From positions 1,550,001 through 1,614,000 of the forward strand of contig JAUZTG010000044.1 in assembly GCA_030734395.1 (NCBI GenBank): a stretch of 64,000 bases of DNA, written 5' to 3'. Made by a program: the position numbers and the translations under genes. The notes under the pieces were generated by a model, which was not told the DNA's origin, searched no databases, and was given only the letters and a program-made list of their open reading frames with translations. Below are positions 10,978 to 22,095 of the stretch, in pieces (within the stretch, counting starts at the first letter, position 1; each line of letters opens with the position of its first letter). This stretch comes from Sarocladium kiliense (Eukaryota > Ascomycota > Sordariomycetes > Hypocreales > Sarocladiaceae).

Positions 10978-12738
10978 TTAGACCTTGTAGAAACAAAAGC
11001 CAATATAGAAGCTCGCTGCCTCCATCTCCTCATCACTCACCAGCAAAGGTCCCTTGCCCCTGCCTCTCACTCCCATCCTTTCACTCAAAGGTCCCATCTC
11101 CGGGTCATCTTTCTCTGCTTCCCATACCTCCGGGAAGGTCCGATGGAACTGTAGCTCGAGATTGTAGTCGTCTGCCAAGGCACGGAAGGCCTCCCAAGGG
11201 ACGACGTATTCGGGGACTTCTTCGACGGCTTCATCGAGGAAGAAGTTGTATTTCCAGCCAAACGCGGGACGGAAGATACCGTCGGCGGGGGTGGGCCCAG
11301 GGAAGCGGACGCGGTAGATGGAGTTGCCCCATTCGGCGGTAGGTTCGGCCTCGCCTTCTTCGACTTCGCCGTCTGAGGCACCATCTTCTGCACTGTCTGG
11401 TTTCTTCTCCTGCTCCTTGTCTTTGGGTGATGTGGTGGCGGCGGCTGGAGGAGCAGTGGTGGGTGTAGTCGTGGAGTCTGGGTTGTGAGGCGGCGACTTT
11501 GGTGATCCTGCGAAGTAGGGCGGAGAAGCTGGGGCTTGGACTGGTGAATCAGGGTGAAATTCGGGAGAATCTGCGATGGTGGGAGGAGTGGCAGCGAAGT
11601 GAGGTGGTGATGCAGGATGGTGCGGAGGTGAGTCTCCATCCGCAGTGGTTGTGTTCACGCCGTTCTCTGCCTTCTCTCCCTCGGTCTCCCCGTCCTTCTT
11701 GTCGCCGTTCTTCTGCTCCTCTGACTTTTGCTCCCCATCTGGACCACCCTGTTGCTTCTTCTTGGCCGCCATTTTCGCATTGAACTGTCTGACGCGCTCG
11801 CCAAGTACATCTGAGTTTGGAATACATCCAATGAATCTGCCGCCCTTCTTCAATGCGCCAGCAACATTGCGAAGCATGGTGCGTGCATTCTTCTCAGACT
11901 CGAAAGCGTAATGCATAGAAAACATCATGCTGACAACGTCGAAGCCTCGCTTGTTCATCGGCGAAGGGTCGAAACCGACCTGGCGAATGATGTCGAGATC
12001 CTCAATGCTCTCACTGTAGCAATCCTTGACCGCGAAGCGAGCGTCGAAGATGCGAGGGGGAGGCCGGCGATGGTGGCCACCACGTCCACCACGTCCGCCG
12101 CCACGCTGCAGGTTCCTGTAGCGATCGCGAGCCTGCTCGATGGAAACATCTGCGGGGTCCAGTCCAACGTAAAGTTGAATGGGTTGGGGCGCTTGCTGCC
12201 ACTTGTTCAGGTCACCACCTTTGCCGCAGCCAATGTCAAGAACAAGAAGCTCATTGCCACTAGAACGGCCCATCTCTCTAGAGCCAGGAGTATGATCCTC
12301 GTCAGGGGAGTATCGCTGGATAATGCAGCTCTTCACCCAGTTGTTGAAGACGCGAAGGCCTCTGATCTTGCTGTCGGTAGTGCGCCACTCGCGACCACGT
12401 TCGGGGACGCTGTTGTAGTGCTGTCTCACGACATCGTTGATGCCGCCACGCTGACGATTACGCTCGATAGCTGCGGCATCATCAGCGTTCCTTTGGGCCT
12501 GACGCTCAGCCTCACGACGGCGGATTGCTTCGCGGTCTGCATCGGTAAGGCGGGCTCGAGCACCAGGACGCTTCAGCTTGCGAGGCTGTTCGGAAGGAGA
12601 CAAGGCTCGGCGCTTCACGGACTGAAGCTGAGATGCGCTGTAGGGTTGTGGAAGATCGTCGTCTTGAGGGTCATCTCGGGCTGGTCGCTTGTTATTCTTA
12701 CGAGGGGGCTTGGCATCGGCCGAATCGTGGTTGCCCAT
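10978..12738 (-). CDS. abd1: mRNA cap guanine-N7 methyltransferase
   Basis: Nuclear enzyme that transfers a methyl group from S-adenosylmethionine to N7 of the guanosine cap. Single exon, 586 residues. A charged, disordered N-terminus (about 1-110) precedes the catalytic domain, which starts near VRQHYNSVPERG and FNNWVKSCIIQRY. The SAM-binding motif is VLDIGCGKGGDLNKW, followed by VGLDPADVSIEQARDRY and the FDVVSMMFSMHYAFE motif. The domain is interrupted after GGRFIGCIPNSDVLGERVRQF by about 130 residues of low complexity rich in K, E, P, S and T, and resumes at GNSIYRVRFP. It ends in FYIGFCFYKV. Fungal Abd1 proteins are known to carry insertions here, so the length is not alarming. A GGRGGRGG run at about 215-225 adds a small flexible loop. 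Confidence 0.95.
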   Translation of the reverse strand: MGNHDSADAKPPRKNNKRPARDDPQDDDLPQPYSASQLQSVKRRALSPSEQPRKLKRPGARARLTDADREAIRRREAERQAQRNADDAAAIERNRQRGGINDVVRQHYNSVPERGREWRTTDSKIRGLRVFNNWVKSCIIQRYSPDEDHTPGSREMGRSSGNELLVLDIGCGKGGDLNKWQQAPQPIQLYVGLDPADVSIEQARDRYRNLQRGGGRGGRGGHHRRPPPRIFDARFAVKDCYSESIEDLDIIRQVGFDPSPMNKRGFDVVSMMFSMHYAFESEKNARTMLRNVAGALKKGGRFIGCIPNSDVLGERVRQFNAKMAAKKKQQGGPDGEQKSEEQKNGDKKDGETEGEKAENGVNTTTADGDSPPHHPASPPHFAATPPTIADSPEFHPDSPVQAPASPPYFAGSPKSPPHNPDSTTTPTTAPPAAATTSPKDKEQEKKPDSAEDGASDGEVEEGEAEPTAEWGNSIYRVRFPGPTPADGIFRPAFGWKYNFFLDEAVEEVPEYVVPWEAFRALADDYNLELQFHRTFPEVWEAEKDDPEMGPLSERMGVRGRGKGPLLVSDEEMEAASFYIGFCFYKV

Positions 12739-13182
12739 GATGGCGTCTGGATGTAGTGGAAACGTAGGGTGTAAAATCGTCGGTTAGAAGGTGTATCAAG
12801 TAAAAATCGTGCAAATACAAGATTCCGGCTCCTGTTGCGCGTTGCGAGAGGTGTATCTGGAACTGTTGTTTCGAAAGATCGATGGTCCAAGTGGGCTTGA
12901 ACGCCGCAGGTTCTTTGAGGCTGAAGTTAATTACGAGTCAACCTTGCTCGGCTGATACGAACGCACCTCCATCAAGCTTCAGGTACAACAGTGGGGCTCG
13001 CTTGCACAATCCCCTACCCTGAATGTTGATTCCACGCCCTCTCAAGTTTTCGATGAACAAAATCTTATGAAAGAGAAATATTCCTGATTACTTGACTAAC
13101 CTACCTCACTATGATATCCCTATCTCTAAAACTATTGTACAACTATGCATTATTTATCGTGTGATGTAACAGGTCCTGGACT
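12739..13182. other. abd1 promoter and MFS gene 3' region
   Basis: 444 bases between the abd1 start and the stop codon of the MFS gene on the same strand. No open frame or repeat stands out. Confidence 0.6.
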
Positions 13183-14959
13183 TCAGGCTTTCCCTTCTTC
13201 CTCGTGCGGAGCTTCACCATCAACTTGCTTCTGTTCTTTTACACTCTTCCATTCCATACCTACCGCGGGGATGATCAGGGCGCAACATAACCCAACCGAG
13301 ACGTAAAATGCCTGGACCAAGGCATCGTTGTATACATCCAGCACTTCTGCCAGCCGCTCTGGCGGTACAGTCCGACTCAGCTGCGTCGCGCCGGCATGCA
13401 CAATGCTGGGGATGTCCAACCCCTTCAGGTCTCCCAGGTGACTCGATAGATAATTGATGAAGAGTGTTTGGCTGAGACAGGTCCAGATGGCACCACCAAG
13501 GTTCTGGCAGAAGAACATCAACGCCACGCCCATCGCCACGTCGGCCTGGGGCAGCACGGTCTGAGCGGCCATCACAGCCTGCTGCATGCCTGCACCGAGT
13601 CCGATACCAAAGAGAGCCTGATAACCAATCCATTTGCTGGTCCCGGTGTCCACTTCCCAGGTCGTGATGAGACCAGCGCCGATTGATGTGAGGACGACAC
13701 AGACGTACATCATGGGAACATAATACCCAGTCTTTTGCACGAAAGCACCGGCAGGAATCACACCGCACATCATTCCAATCGTCATGGGAAACATCCTAAT
13801 GCCCGAATCAACAGCCGAAACCTTTTTGACGGCCTGGAACCAGATTGGTAGGGAAAAGACGAAGACAAGCATGGATCCGCCGACGAGGATGGAATATATG
13901 CAGCTTAGAGCTATGCTTCGCTGCTTGATGATGCGAGGCGGCACTGTGGCATCTTCTTTCCGCCACCATTGTACACCAACAAAGGCGACGAACAAGACGC
14001 CAGCCACGACGAAGAGAGCAATGATGCGTCCATCACTCCAGGGGTAGGTGACGCCACCCCACTGCAGAGCCATCAGCAAGCAGATCGCAGCGGGGAGGAA
14101 AACAATGGTCCCCAAGGGATCCAGCTGCAGAAGTTGCTTTGACAACGGCTCGTTTCCTCCCGCGAGTTTCGACACCTGGAGGAAGAACACAAGGGCAGAG
14201 AATACAACTGCGCCAATGGGTAGGCTAAAGCAACATATGAGTCAGGGGTTTCTCAAGAAGCCTCGGTATCAGGAGCATGGTACTTACTTGATGTAGAAAC
14301 ACCAGCGCCAAGAGACGTGATCAGTAAAAGCACCACCCAACAGTGGCCCAATGATGGACGATATGCCGAACAAGGCGCCCAGAAAGCCAATCCACACAGG
14401 CCTCTTGCTGAGTGGCACAATCTGCGTCACGATAACCGTTGTCCCAGCCGTGAGGCCGGCTGAGCCCACCCCAGCGATGGCTCGGCCTAGGATGAAAGCC
14501 GTCGAATTTGGTGCCGCACCACAAAGAGCCGAACCAACTTCAAATATAAAGATGCAGAGAAGATAGACGATCTTGGTTGAGTAGAATGTGTAGATGCGAC
14601 CCCAGAGAAGTTGGGTTGCACAGCCGGTAATGAGATACGAGCTGGCGTACCAGGCGATGTCATCAATGGAATGGAAGTCATCGGTGATGGAAGGGATGGC
14701 GGTTGAGATGATTGTTCGGTCCTGGAGGGTGTCAGTAATTGACTTCAAATTGGACAGTATGGATCAGTGTTGAGGTAAAGCTGACCAAAGCAACCAGGAA
14801 CATGGTCGAATATAAGGCGGCTGTAATAATCCAAAGTTTGATACCGTGGGGATACTCGCCATCCTCCCCCTTTTGCACGCTCGAAGGCTCCTCGGCAGGT
14901 TGCTCATCCATCGGGGGATTCGCCGTCGAGGCGTTTTGAAGACTGCGTTGCTTCTCCAT
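13183..14959 (-). CDS. MFS drug/toxin efflux-type transporter (DHA2-like, 14 helices)
   Basis: Plasma-membrane major facilitator, probably a proton antiporter exporting small toxic molecules. Exons 14959-14786, 14721-14288 and 14224-13183 give 549 residues. After a hydrophilic N-terminus of about 40 residues the first helix runs into LVALDRTIISTAIPSI, the D-x-T-I motif of this class, formed only by the first splice. Exon 2 has the loop RIYTFYSTKIVYL, GRAIAGVGSAGL and the motif C-like GALFGISSIIGPLLGGAF. The second join gives YINLPIGAVVFSALVFFL. The C-terminal half has further hydrophobic segments and a short acidic tail. The first intron uses a GTCAGC donor, which is less common. Substrate cannot be told. 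No biosynthetic genes adjoin it, so a stand-alone efflux role is likelier than a cluster role. Confidence 0.9.
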
Positions 14960-16021
14960 ATTGGAGAGAGAATCTTGCTGTGTGATCGCGGTAGTAATTG
15001 CAAAGCTTTTAGCGAAAGGGAAGCCGGTGGACGAAAGCGAAGTACCGAATGCAATACGGCTCTGAGCGGGTGGCGCAGTGTTTATATCTTCGTGTCGACG
15101 AAACAGCCCATTGCACTTTCGGAATTTTCAAGACTGTCGCACTCAACTACCGTGAACCGTCTGCCTTTAAATAGGGCGAAAATGGTCAAGTAGAGTGTCA
15201 TAGATATGTCGGGCTGACCAAGAGCCCGCGAGGAGATCTCATGGTAGATGTCTGGCGGTCACTTCCAGTCCCCGATGCCAGCAACGGCTACAGCAACCGG
15301 CGGTCATCAGGGCCACATTCGCGCTTGTTGCTTTAGGTACGCAATCTCACTGGAGGACATGCAGGGGTCGGCAGAGATATCCGAGCTTACTGAAGAAAGC
15401 AGGGCTCTGCGGGACTCTCTAAGTAGCGGTGGGTAGTTAAGCATAGACGGTAGTCCCCCGGGGGCAAAGGAGGACTAAATAATGGCATTTGAGAATTCAA
15501 TCGCTGAAGTTGAGAATTACTTTTGTTTCATCTGCAGTGGTATTTTGTACCTGAGCATCTTCTTGGCATCGACCTATACCATGATATGGCATCCTTGATG
15601 GTGACTGAATGTCATCTCGGGGATTTCTGGGCCCCGAGACCGACACTGCCAAGATTATGTGGCCAAGGGAGTGAACTACCCTGCACTCACACGCAGTCGT
15701 GCCTGGGTTCCACCCGAAGCGGCCTAGTGCGAGGCCCGTTTTGGTGCGTGTCCCAGCTGGAGCCTTGCATCACCAACCAACCGCCTCGAGAGCTTTCCAT
15801 CGTCTTCCCGCCTATCCATCAACAGCTGTAGCTCTGTGTCCACCACATCCCACCGCGACGACCCTTACGTGATCTGAGTCGTATCCGGCGATAGCGACAA
15901 TCTCACTCGTCCTTCGATCGGCAAACTACTTCATCGACTCCGACGTCAGGCGCGTCCAAGGGAGGAAACCGCCATCCCACTTCCCAGAGCTTCCTCAATC
16001 TCCCCAACAACCGTCGCAGCC
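14960..16021. promoter_or_regulatory. Divergent promoter region of MFS gene (-) and RPN7 (+)
   Basis: 1.06 kb between start codons. The open frames inside lack domain features. The RPN7 start at 16022 sits in a strong context (GCAGCCATGG). Confidence 0.5.
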
Positions 16022-17631
16022 ATGGGGTCCGATCCCCAGTACGCAAAATGGCCTCTGCTGCCCCTCTCTCAGCATGTCTTCACCCTCACAAACGCCTATG
16101 CCACCAAATCTGCCCAGCAGGCTGCCGTGAAGGCGCTTCAGGATGCCATCACCGAGGATAAGATGGCACCTTTCTACCGCTTCCTCGCCCACCCTACCGA
16201 GGGCATACTCAACGCAGCTGGTGAAGGTGGCTCTTCAACTGGTGCATCTGCGCCAGGAAAGCCGCCGAGCAGGAAGTCGAGTCTCGTCGGTATGACGGCA
16301 TCCAAGTCGGGGCCATCATCGGGGATCAGCTTGCCTTGGGACGAGGATCTGTTCAATAAGCTCAAGGAAGATAACGATCGGGAGCTGGCAGAGTTTCAGA
16401 AGGAGGAGGATGAGGCAGAAGAGCAGGCTGGTGATACCGAGATCATCGCAGCCAAGGGCAAGCGTGCAGACTTCTGGGCCCGAGTTGGTGACAAGGTAAG
16501 CGACTCCAAGAAGATGTGAGGAAAGAAAGGACTGAGGATTAACACTGGGTTCAGGACAAAGCCATCGCTGCCTTCGAAGATGTCTTTGAGAAGACAGGTA
16601 TCCTCGGCACGCGCATCGACCTTGTTCTCGCCATAATACGCATGGGCCTCTTCTACGGCGATAAGCCCCTCGTCAAGAAGCATGTCGAGCGGGCCAAGAC
16701 CCTCGTCGAGTCTGGCGGTGACTGGGACCGTCGCAATCGCCTCAAGGCTTACGAAGGCCTGCATCTCCTTACCGTCCGCGCCCACAACCTCGCCGCACCT
16801 CTGCTCCTCGATTCCCTTTCAACCTTCACCAGCTACGAGCTCTGCTCCTACTCAAGCCTCGTCGTCTATTCTGTTCTCGCCGGCTCCGTGTCCCTCAAGC
16901 GAGTTGACTTCAAGAGCAAGGTGGTCGATGCCCCGGAGATCAAGGCTATTCTAGGTGATGGCGAGGACAAGCTTCTCGCGCTCAGCGGTGCACTCAGTGC
17001 TGGCCCAGGCGCCGAGGACCCGGCAGGCGATAAGGGAGCCTCCGGTGCGGCGACGACCAAGGCCGTCAACCTGACCACTCTCGGTTCCAGCACGGAGCAG
17101 CCTGAGGCGGAGATGGCCATTGACTTCAGCCCCCTGGCGCTGCTTGTCAGCAGCCTATACACTGGCAATTACAAAACATTCTTCACATCCTTGGCGGCCG
17201 TTGAGGAGCAGTTCCTCAACCAGGACAGGTACCTCCACGAGCACAAGGGCTGGTTCATCCGTGAGATGCGTCTTCGCGCATACCAGCAGCTTCTGCAGAG
17301 TTACCGTGTCGTCGGCCTGGACAGCATGGCTGCGGACTTTGGCGTCACAGTGGATTTCCTTGACCGGTAAGCATGCAATCCCACGATCCATTACGTCTAA
17401 TTTAGTGCTCGTATTAACAATACTGGAAATAGGGATCTTGCTAGATTCATCGCCGCGGGCCGCATCCCCTGTACTATCGACCGCGTTAACGGCCGCGGCG
17501 TCATCGAGACGAATCGCCCAGACGACAAGAACAAGCAGTATCAGGATGTAGTCAGGCAGGGCGATCAGCTTATCACTAAGCTGCAGAAGTACGGCCAGGC
17601 TGTGCGGCTGAGGGGCAGTGAGAGGGCTTAG
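16022..17631 (+). CDS. rpn7: 26S proteasome lid subunit Rpn7
   Basis: Non-ATPase subunit of the 19S regulatory particle lid, needed for lid assembly. Exons 16022-16495, 16555-17366 and 17433-17631 give 494 residues, longer than yeast Rpn7 (429). The extra length is two linkers: a G/S-rich stretch after FLAHPTEGILNAAG and an A/G-rich stretch around residues 310-345. Diagnostic blocks are the helical repeats (RMGLFYGDKPLVKKHVERAK, NRLKAYEGLHLLTVR), FTSYELCSYSSLVVYSVL, and the PCI domain ending in the winged helix (DFLDRDLARFIAAGRIPCTI, DRVNGRGVIETNRPD), formed across the last intron. The protein ends about 40 residues later in VRLRGSERA. It is a core housekeeping gene and is confidently placed. 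Confidence 0.95.
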
Positions 17632-18116
17632 AAATGGGCTAATACACAACCACATCTCTTGAGGCTTCCTCGTTTCTTGGCTGGCAGGCGCAGGTGCTGT
17701 CGATGGTTGAAACGTACAGTAGGAGCCGTGATGGAATTGTATGATACGCTGAAATCAATTAGACGAGACGATTGGATGCAGGCTACGGGAGCCTACTTCC
17801 TGTTGATCATTCAGCTTTACGCATACCACTTGCAAGAACAATGTGAAGTACTTCTGAACATGGGGTGTAGATTCCAACAGACTGCTACTGAGCTGAGAGT
17901 AGAGCTACCATGTTAATCTGCCAAATAGCCAAATATCCAATGACTGGCTTACTCTAGAGGATCTTGCTTTCGTCCCATTCACTTCCCATATGCATGACTC
18001 CGGCCAATGCCTAGATTTTCTTCCCAAACAATGCCCCGCGTTCTTCCGGAAATATCCAAAATTCACGTCGCTTAAACTGCAACGACATCTTTCGCACTGC
18101 TGCCCTCAAGAGCACT
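17632..18116. other. Convergent 3' region of rpn7 and alanine aminotransferase
   Basis: 485 bases between convergent stop codons. An 85-codon plus-strand frame at 17659-17916 shows no family resemblance and is not called. Confidence 0.55.
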
Positions 18117-19625
18117 TCACCTGTACTTGTCCATAAACTCCTTGTGGAACTTCACAATGCTGCCAACCCACTCCGTACCCGGCGCGAGGAACGTCGTTCG
18201 GAAGTGCAGAGTACCCTCCTTCTGCCCGAATCCGGAGCCTGGAACGACACAGATACCAGTCGCCTCAAGGAGACGCATGCAGTACAGCTCGTCCGGTGTG
18301 CGGCCTTCGGCCTTGGCAGCCTCAGCGGCCTTAGCGGGGAGCTTGATAGTCGGGAAGAGGTACATAGATCCTTGCGGCTCGTCGCACTCGACGCCCTCCA
18401 TCTCGGAGAAAGCCTTGTGAAGAGCGACGGCGCGCTCACGGAGACCGTTGAAGATGCCGTTGTATTCCTTCTCGTAAAGCTCGTATGAGGGATCACCCTT
18501 GCGAGGGGGGTTGACCATGAGCTCGACGAGGCACTGGCCGATGACGGGTGCGCAGAGCATGATGGATACGAACTTGTAGATCTGGGCCTCGACTTCGGGG
18601 TCGAAACCGCAGAGTTCGAAGTAGCCGCCGCGGTGGCCGCACTCGCCGACCATGCCCTTGGAGACGGAGTGAAGGGAAGCGAGCTCGAGGGAGTCGTATG
18701 AGCCGTCGGGGTGGTCTTTCTGGAGCTGACGGAGGACGCGCTTGAAGCTGTGGAACTCTCCGACGAAGACGTTGGTTTGGTAGACCTCGTCTGCCATCAC
18801 GACGAGCTTCTCCTTGTTCGCGAATTCGAGAACCGCACGAATGTCCTCCTCTGAGAGAGAAGCACCAGTGGGGTTACCGGGGTTGATAATGACGATAGCG
18901 CGGACGTCGGTGCCGTTCGCCTTGGCCTCATCGTAGGAGCGGCGAATGGTCTCGAGATCGGTGCCCCAGTGCTTAGACTCGTCGAGGTAGTAGGGAACGC
19001 AGGTCGCGTTGAGGACGGCGAGGGTGGCGGTGTAGAGCGGGTATTGCGGGATCGGGACCAGAATGCCGGTCTCGGGGCCGGCGCAGATAACGTTGAGGAG
19101 GGTGTTGACACCGGAGGAGGCACCGGCCGAGAGGTAGATCTTAGAGGGGTCGGCGGGGAATCCGTCTCGTCCTGTCAAAGGGTTATTAGTCTTGATCAAG
19201 AATATATGTCTAGAGGAGGAAGGGAGCGGCATACTCTCGAGGAACTGAGCGATGCTCTCCTTGATCGCTGGGACACCAGAGCTGGCACTGTATGCACCAA
19301 CAGAACCAACGCTCTTGAGCAATGTCCTCGCCCTCTCGATCACATCTGTCTGGTAGCCAAGGCCATTGATGAGGACATCCTCCTTCTCCAACAGCAGAGG
19401 GTTCTCAAGCAGACTGAGGACCTGACGGAAGAAGGTAATAGGCTTCTGGTCGAGCTGCTGAGGGTTGCCAATGTTGGCAGAGATGACCTGGTCGAAGGGG
19501 AGATCCTTGCCGTCGGTCTTGCTCAGCTTGGCGCGGTATTCCTCTGACTTGACAGCCAGTTCGCCGCGGACGGCATACTTCGCCGCAACCACGTTCTGGT
19601 TGATAGTATCGACTGTGAGCCTCAT
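18117..19625 (-). CDS. Alanine aminotransferase
   Basis: PLP enzyme that interconverts alanine plus 2-oxoglutarate with pyruvate plus glutamate. Exons 19625-19235 and 19171-18117 give 481 residues from MRLTVDTINQNVVAAKYAVRGE. The 63-base intron is in frame, so an unspliced reading would insert 21 residues; splicing restores QFLERRDGFPADP. Fold-type I motifs are visible: ANIGNPQQLDQKPITFFRQV, GLYQ-like NGLGYQTDV, LSAGASSGVNTLL, IINPGNPTGASLS, VMADEVYQTNVF, and the Schiff-base lysine in SVSKGMVGECGHRGG at about residue 300, then GSMYLFPTIKLP and FHKEFMDKYR at the C-terminus. The open frame continues in frame 77 codons upstream to an ATG at 19856, so a longer, possibly organelle-targeted isoform cannot be excluded. 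The inner start matches the conserved family N-terminus. Confidence 0.95.
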   Translation of the reverse strand: MRLTVDTINQNVVAAKYAVRGELAVKSEEYRAKLSKTDGKDLPFDQVISANIGNPQQLDQKPITFFRQVLSLLENPLLLEKEDVLINGLGYQTDVIERARTLLKSVGSVGAYSASSGVPAIKESIAQFLESMPLPSSSRHIFLIKTNNPLTGRDGFPADPSKIYLSAGASSGVNTLLNVICAGPETGILVPIPQYPLYTATLAVLNATCVPYYLDESKHWGTDLETIRRSYDEAKANGTDVRAIVIINPGNPTGASLSEEDIRAVLEFANKEKLVVMADEVYQTNVFVGEFHSFKRVLRQLQKDHPDGSYDSLELASLHSVSKGMVGECGHRGGYFELCGFDPEVEAQIYKFVSIMLCAPVIGQCLVELMVNPPRKGDPSYELYEKEYNGIFNGLRERAVALHKAFSEMEGVECDEPQGSMYLFPTIKLPAKAAEAAKAEGRTPDELYCMRLLEATGICVVPGSGFGQKEGTLHFRTTFLAPGTEWVGSIVKFHKEFMDKYR

Positions 19626-21290
19626 GGTTGATTTTGTTCTTCTTGAGGAGGGGGAGGGGTAGAAGAAGAGGAGGCTATGGGAATTCGATAATGGTGGGGC
19701 GAGAAGAGGACGAAGCCGGTCTAAGTGGGAGGAGAAGGAAAAAAAAGTTAGTCTTCCGCTGTAGAGAAAGGATGGATCGTCTAAGTGGTAGCTTGAAAAA
19801 TAGAAAGTGTCATGGACTAGCTTTAAGAAATTGAGGAGTGAGGAGAGGAACAACACAGATCAACTAATCCCGGGAACAACCGGCTCAAGGGAGAATATAA
19901 GGAAACAAGGCAAACGGCAAGGGGAACGGTGAGAAGCGCAGAGCAGAGTCGAATAAAGCCTCAGGACGAAGCCGACTAATACACGGCCATATGACACACC
20001 CGACAGACGATGTGACCGATGGTGGTCCGATGCAGCTTGTCTGTCGCAGCCCGGGATTTCGGACGTGGGGTTTTCCCTGGTTCCTTGCAGAGGAGGGGTC
20101 CTGTGGGAGGACACAAACGCCTCAAAGCGACGTAATGAGAACCCTGAGTCAAGTCTCCTCTTCTTTTATTCCTCTCCTTCACTCCTGAGCGGTCTGTGGA
20201 TTCACTTGTCTCCCGACTGACTCAGGGCGAAAGAGGGACACCAGGCGGCGGCAAATGGGGGCATTGATGGACGGGCGGTTCCGAAACCGGGGCCCAGCTC
20301 CACGATCCATGCCTATGCCATCATCCCTCGTCGATAATTGGGGGGTCCCTTGGGAGACGCTATGGTCGGCTTTGGGAATGCAAAGACTCTAGGCCAACCC
20401 AAGCTTTTGTTTGGCTGATTTACTGGAACACGTTCCTGGTCAGGACTCACTTGGGCCCTGGACCTGGGCCGGACCAGCCTTTTGAAGCTGAGCTTGTCTC
20501 GACATATGATGTGCTATGTCGACTCGCATTGCCATCACAAGGAACAAAGCCTTGCCATGAGACGAAGAAAGCCAGAGGCAGAGACAAGAGAAACTGGAGA
20601 CCGTACCTGTAACACGAGCATTGCTCAAGCACCTTGGCCCTCGGCCGGTTATCCTCAACGCACTGGCCATCTTGAAGCGAGCTGGACAACAACTTCAAGG
20701 AGTATCGCAGTAGCTGCTTGCAGCGTGGCGTACACAGAGCGTGGGAGGGCGCGTCGATCAGGGCCAGTGGGGGCCGCCCTGGGACCAGGCTGGCTGTTGT
20801 CGCGGGATGCGGTGGCGGTGACAAAATGAGAAGAAATCAATTATTGATGAAGGTCAGACACAACGGTAATGTCAGAGCTGATAGCAATGAAGATGAGAGG
20901 TCATACGGAAATGAAATTGCGAGAGGGGTGGGATGCGCAGGCCTTATCGCCGTGCCGCGCCTGGGGATTTGTTGAGTAACAAAACTGGCAGTGATGAGTC
21001 GCACCCTGTCGCCAAACACCACAGTGGACCAGGTCCCTGTCGCCAGCTTGGGATGCCCCTGTATCAGTCCTGTGGCACAAGTTCCAGCCACCGTCATACA
21101 GTGAGCACCGCTAAGTCTGACCTTCAGGGTAACTTGCTTTGACTTGGTGCAACTGGATTGGAACCCCGGCGCCGGAACAACCCGCGACCGTCCCATCTCG
21201 AAATCTCCAGGGACCTCATCACATCGCAAATCCACCACGCGATCACACCACGACCTCCAATTCCAATTGATCCCACCACAGCTGCCCATC
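19626..21290. promoter_or_regulatory. Divergent promoter region of alanine aminotransferase (-) and bL33m (+)
   Basis: 1.66 kb between start codons. The first 231 bases upstream of 19625 are an in-frame extension of the aminotransferase frame and may be leader. No other gene was found. Confidence 0.5.
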
Positions 21291-21635
21291 ATGGCGAAAA
21301 AAGGTTAGCTAACCCCTAACGACTTTTAACACGCTGGGTCCGCGATAGTTAGATTGAAGCTGACACCCCAATAGCAAAGGCAAGGCTCGTCAATGCGCGT
21401 CTCATCTCGATGGCCATGACCGGCTTCTTCTACACCTTCAAGAGGCCCAGAACCGCGCCCCTCATGGGCATGATGAAATACGACCCCATCGGTATGAATA
21501 TTCGGATCCCTCTAGAGCTACATGCTGCTTCGTACAGCTGGTTTGCCTCACGTTGGATCGGCTTTCAGTACTGACATATCGGCAACAGTTCGCAAGAAAG
21601 TTCTTTTCCTCGAGACAAAGAAGAGATCGAAATAG
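21291..21635 (+). CDS. mrpl39: Mitochondrial large-subunit ribosomal protein bL33m
   Basis: Tiny structural protein of the mitochondrial 54S subunit. Three exons, 21291-21303 (13 bases), 21375-21491 and 21589-21635, join in phase to 58 residues. The product opens MAKKAKARLVNARLISMAMT, continues GFFYTFKRPRTAP and ends RKKVLFLETKKRSK. The G-F-F-Y-T-x-K-R motif and the basic C-terminus are typical of bL33, and the length fits the bacterial and yeast proteins. Each exon is too short to stand out as an open frame, so the gene is easily missed. Donors are GTTAGC and GTATGA, acceptors AATAG and AACAG. Confidence 0.93.
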
Positions 21636-22095
21636 TTCGAAACACTCTACTCCGCTCTTCTCACGACCCCCCTAAACCGATCACGAACCCTCGATAGACG
21701 ACGGATCTGCACGATCTCCTAGACATTTGTATAAAGCCTCGCACAGTGGAGGGGCCATGTACTACTATCACGCGCATTTACGGAGTTAATGGATTGGGCA
21801 CACTTTATGGATAGATAAGCCATCATCCTGTGCCGGAGAAAAAATCGAATCAGTGTTTCACTTCTCAGACCTTTGACACATTCTAGCAACGAGCTACATT
21901 CCGAGCAAATTGGACGTGGACTGCCTCACTAGTTGAAAGCAATAATTAACTCCATGACTGCGAATATTTCTGTCCCTCGCACTCATTTCCGGACCCGCGC
22001 TGAAAGAAAGCACTTCTCACACTTCGTATTGCGAAGTTGCTTGAGAAAGCAGCCCAGGTCATGGATTAATCCGATTAACAGCAGATGCTCGCCCT
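21636..22095. other. Convergent 3' region
   Basis: 460 bases between the bL33m stop and the stop of the coiled-coil gene. It is A/T-richer than its flanks and no open frame stands out. Confidence 0.6.

Noticed and set aside
17659..17916. 85-codon frame after rpn7
   Set aside because: Composition is not protein-like and it lies in the expected 3' UTR between convergent genes.
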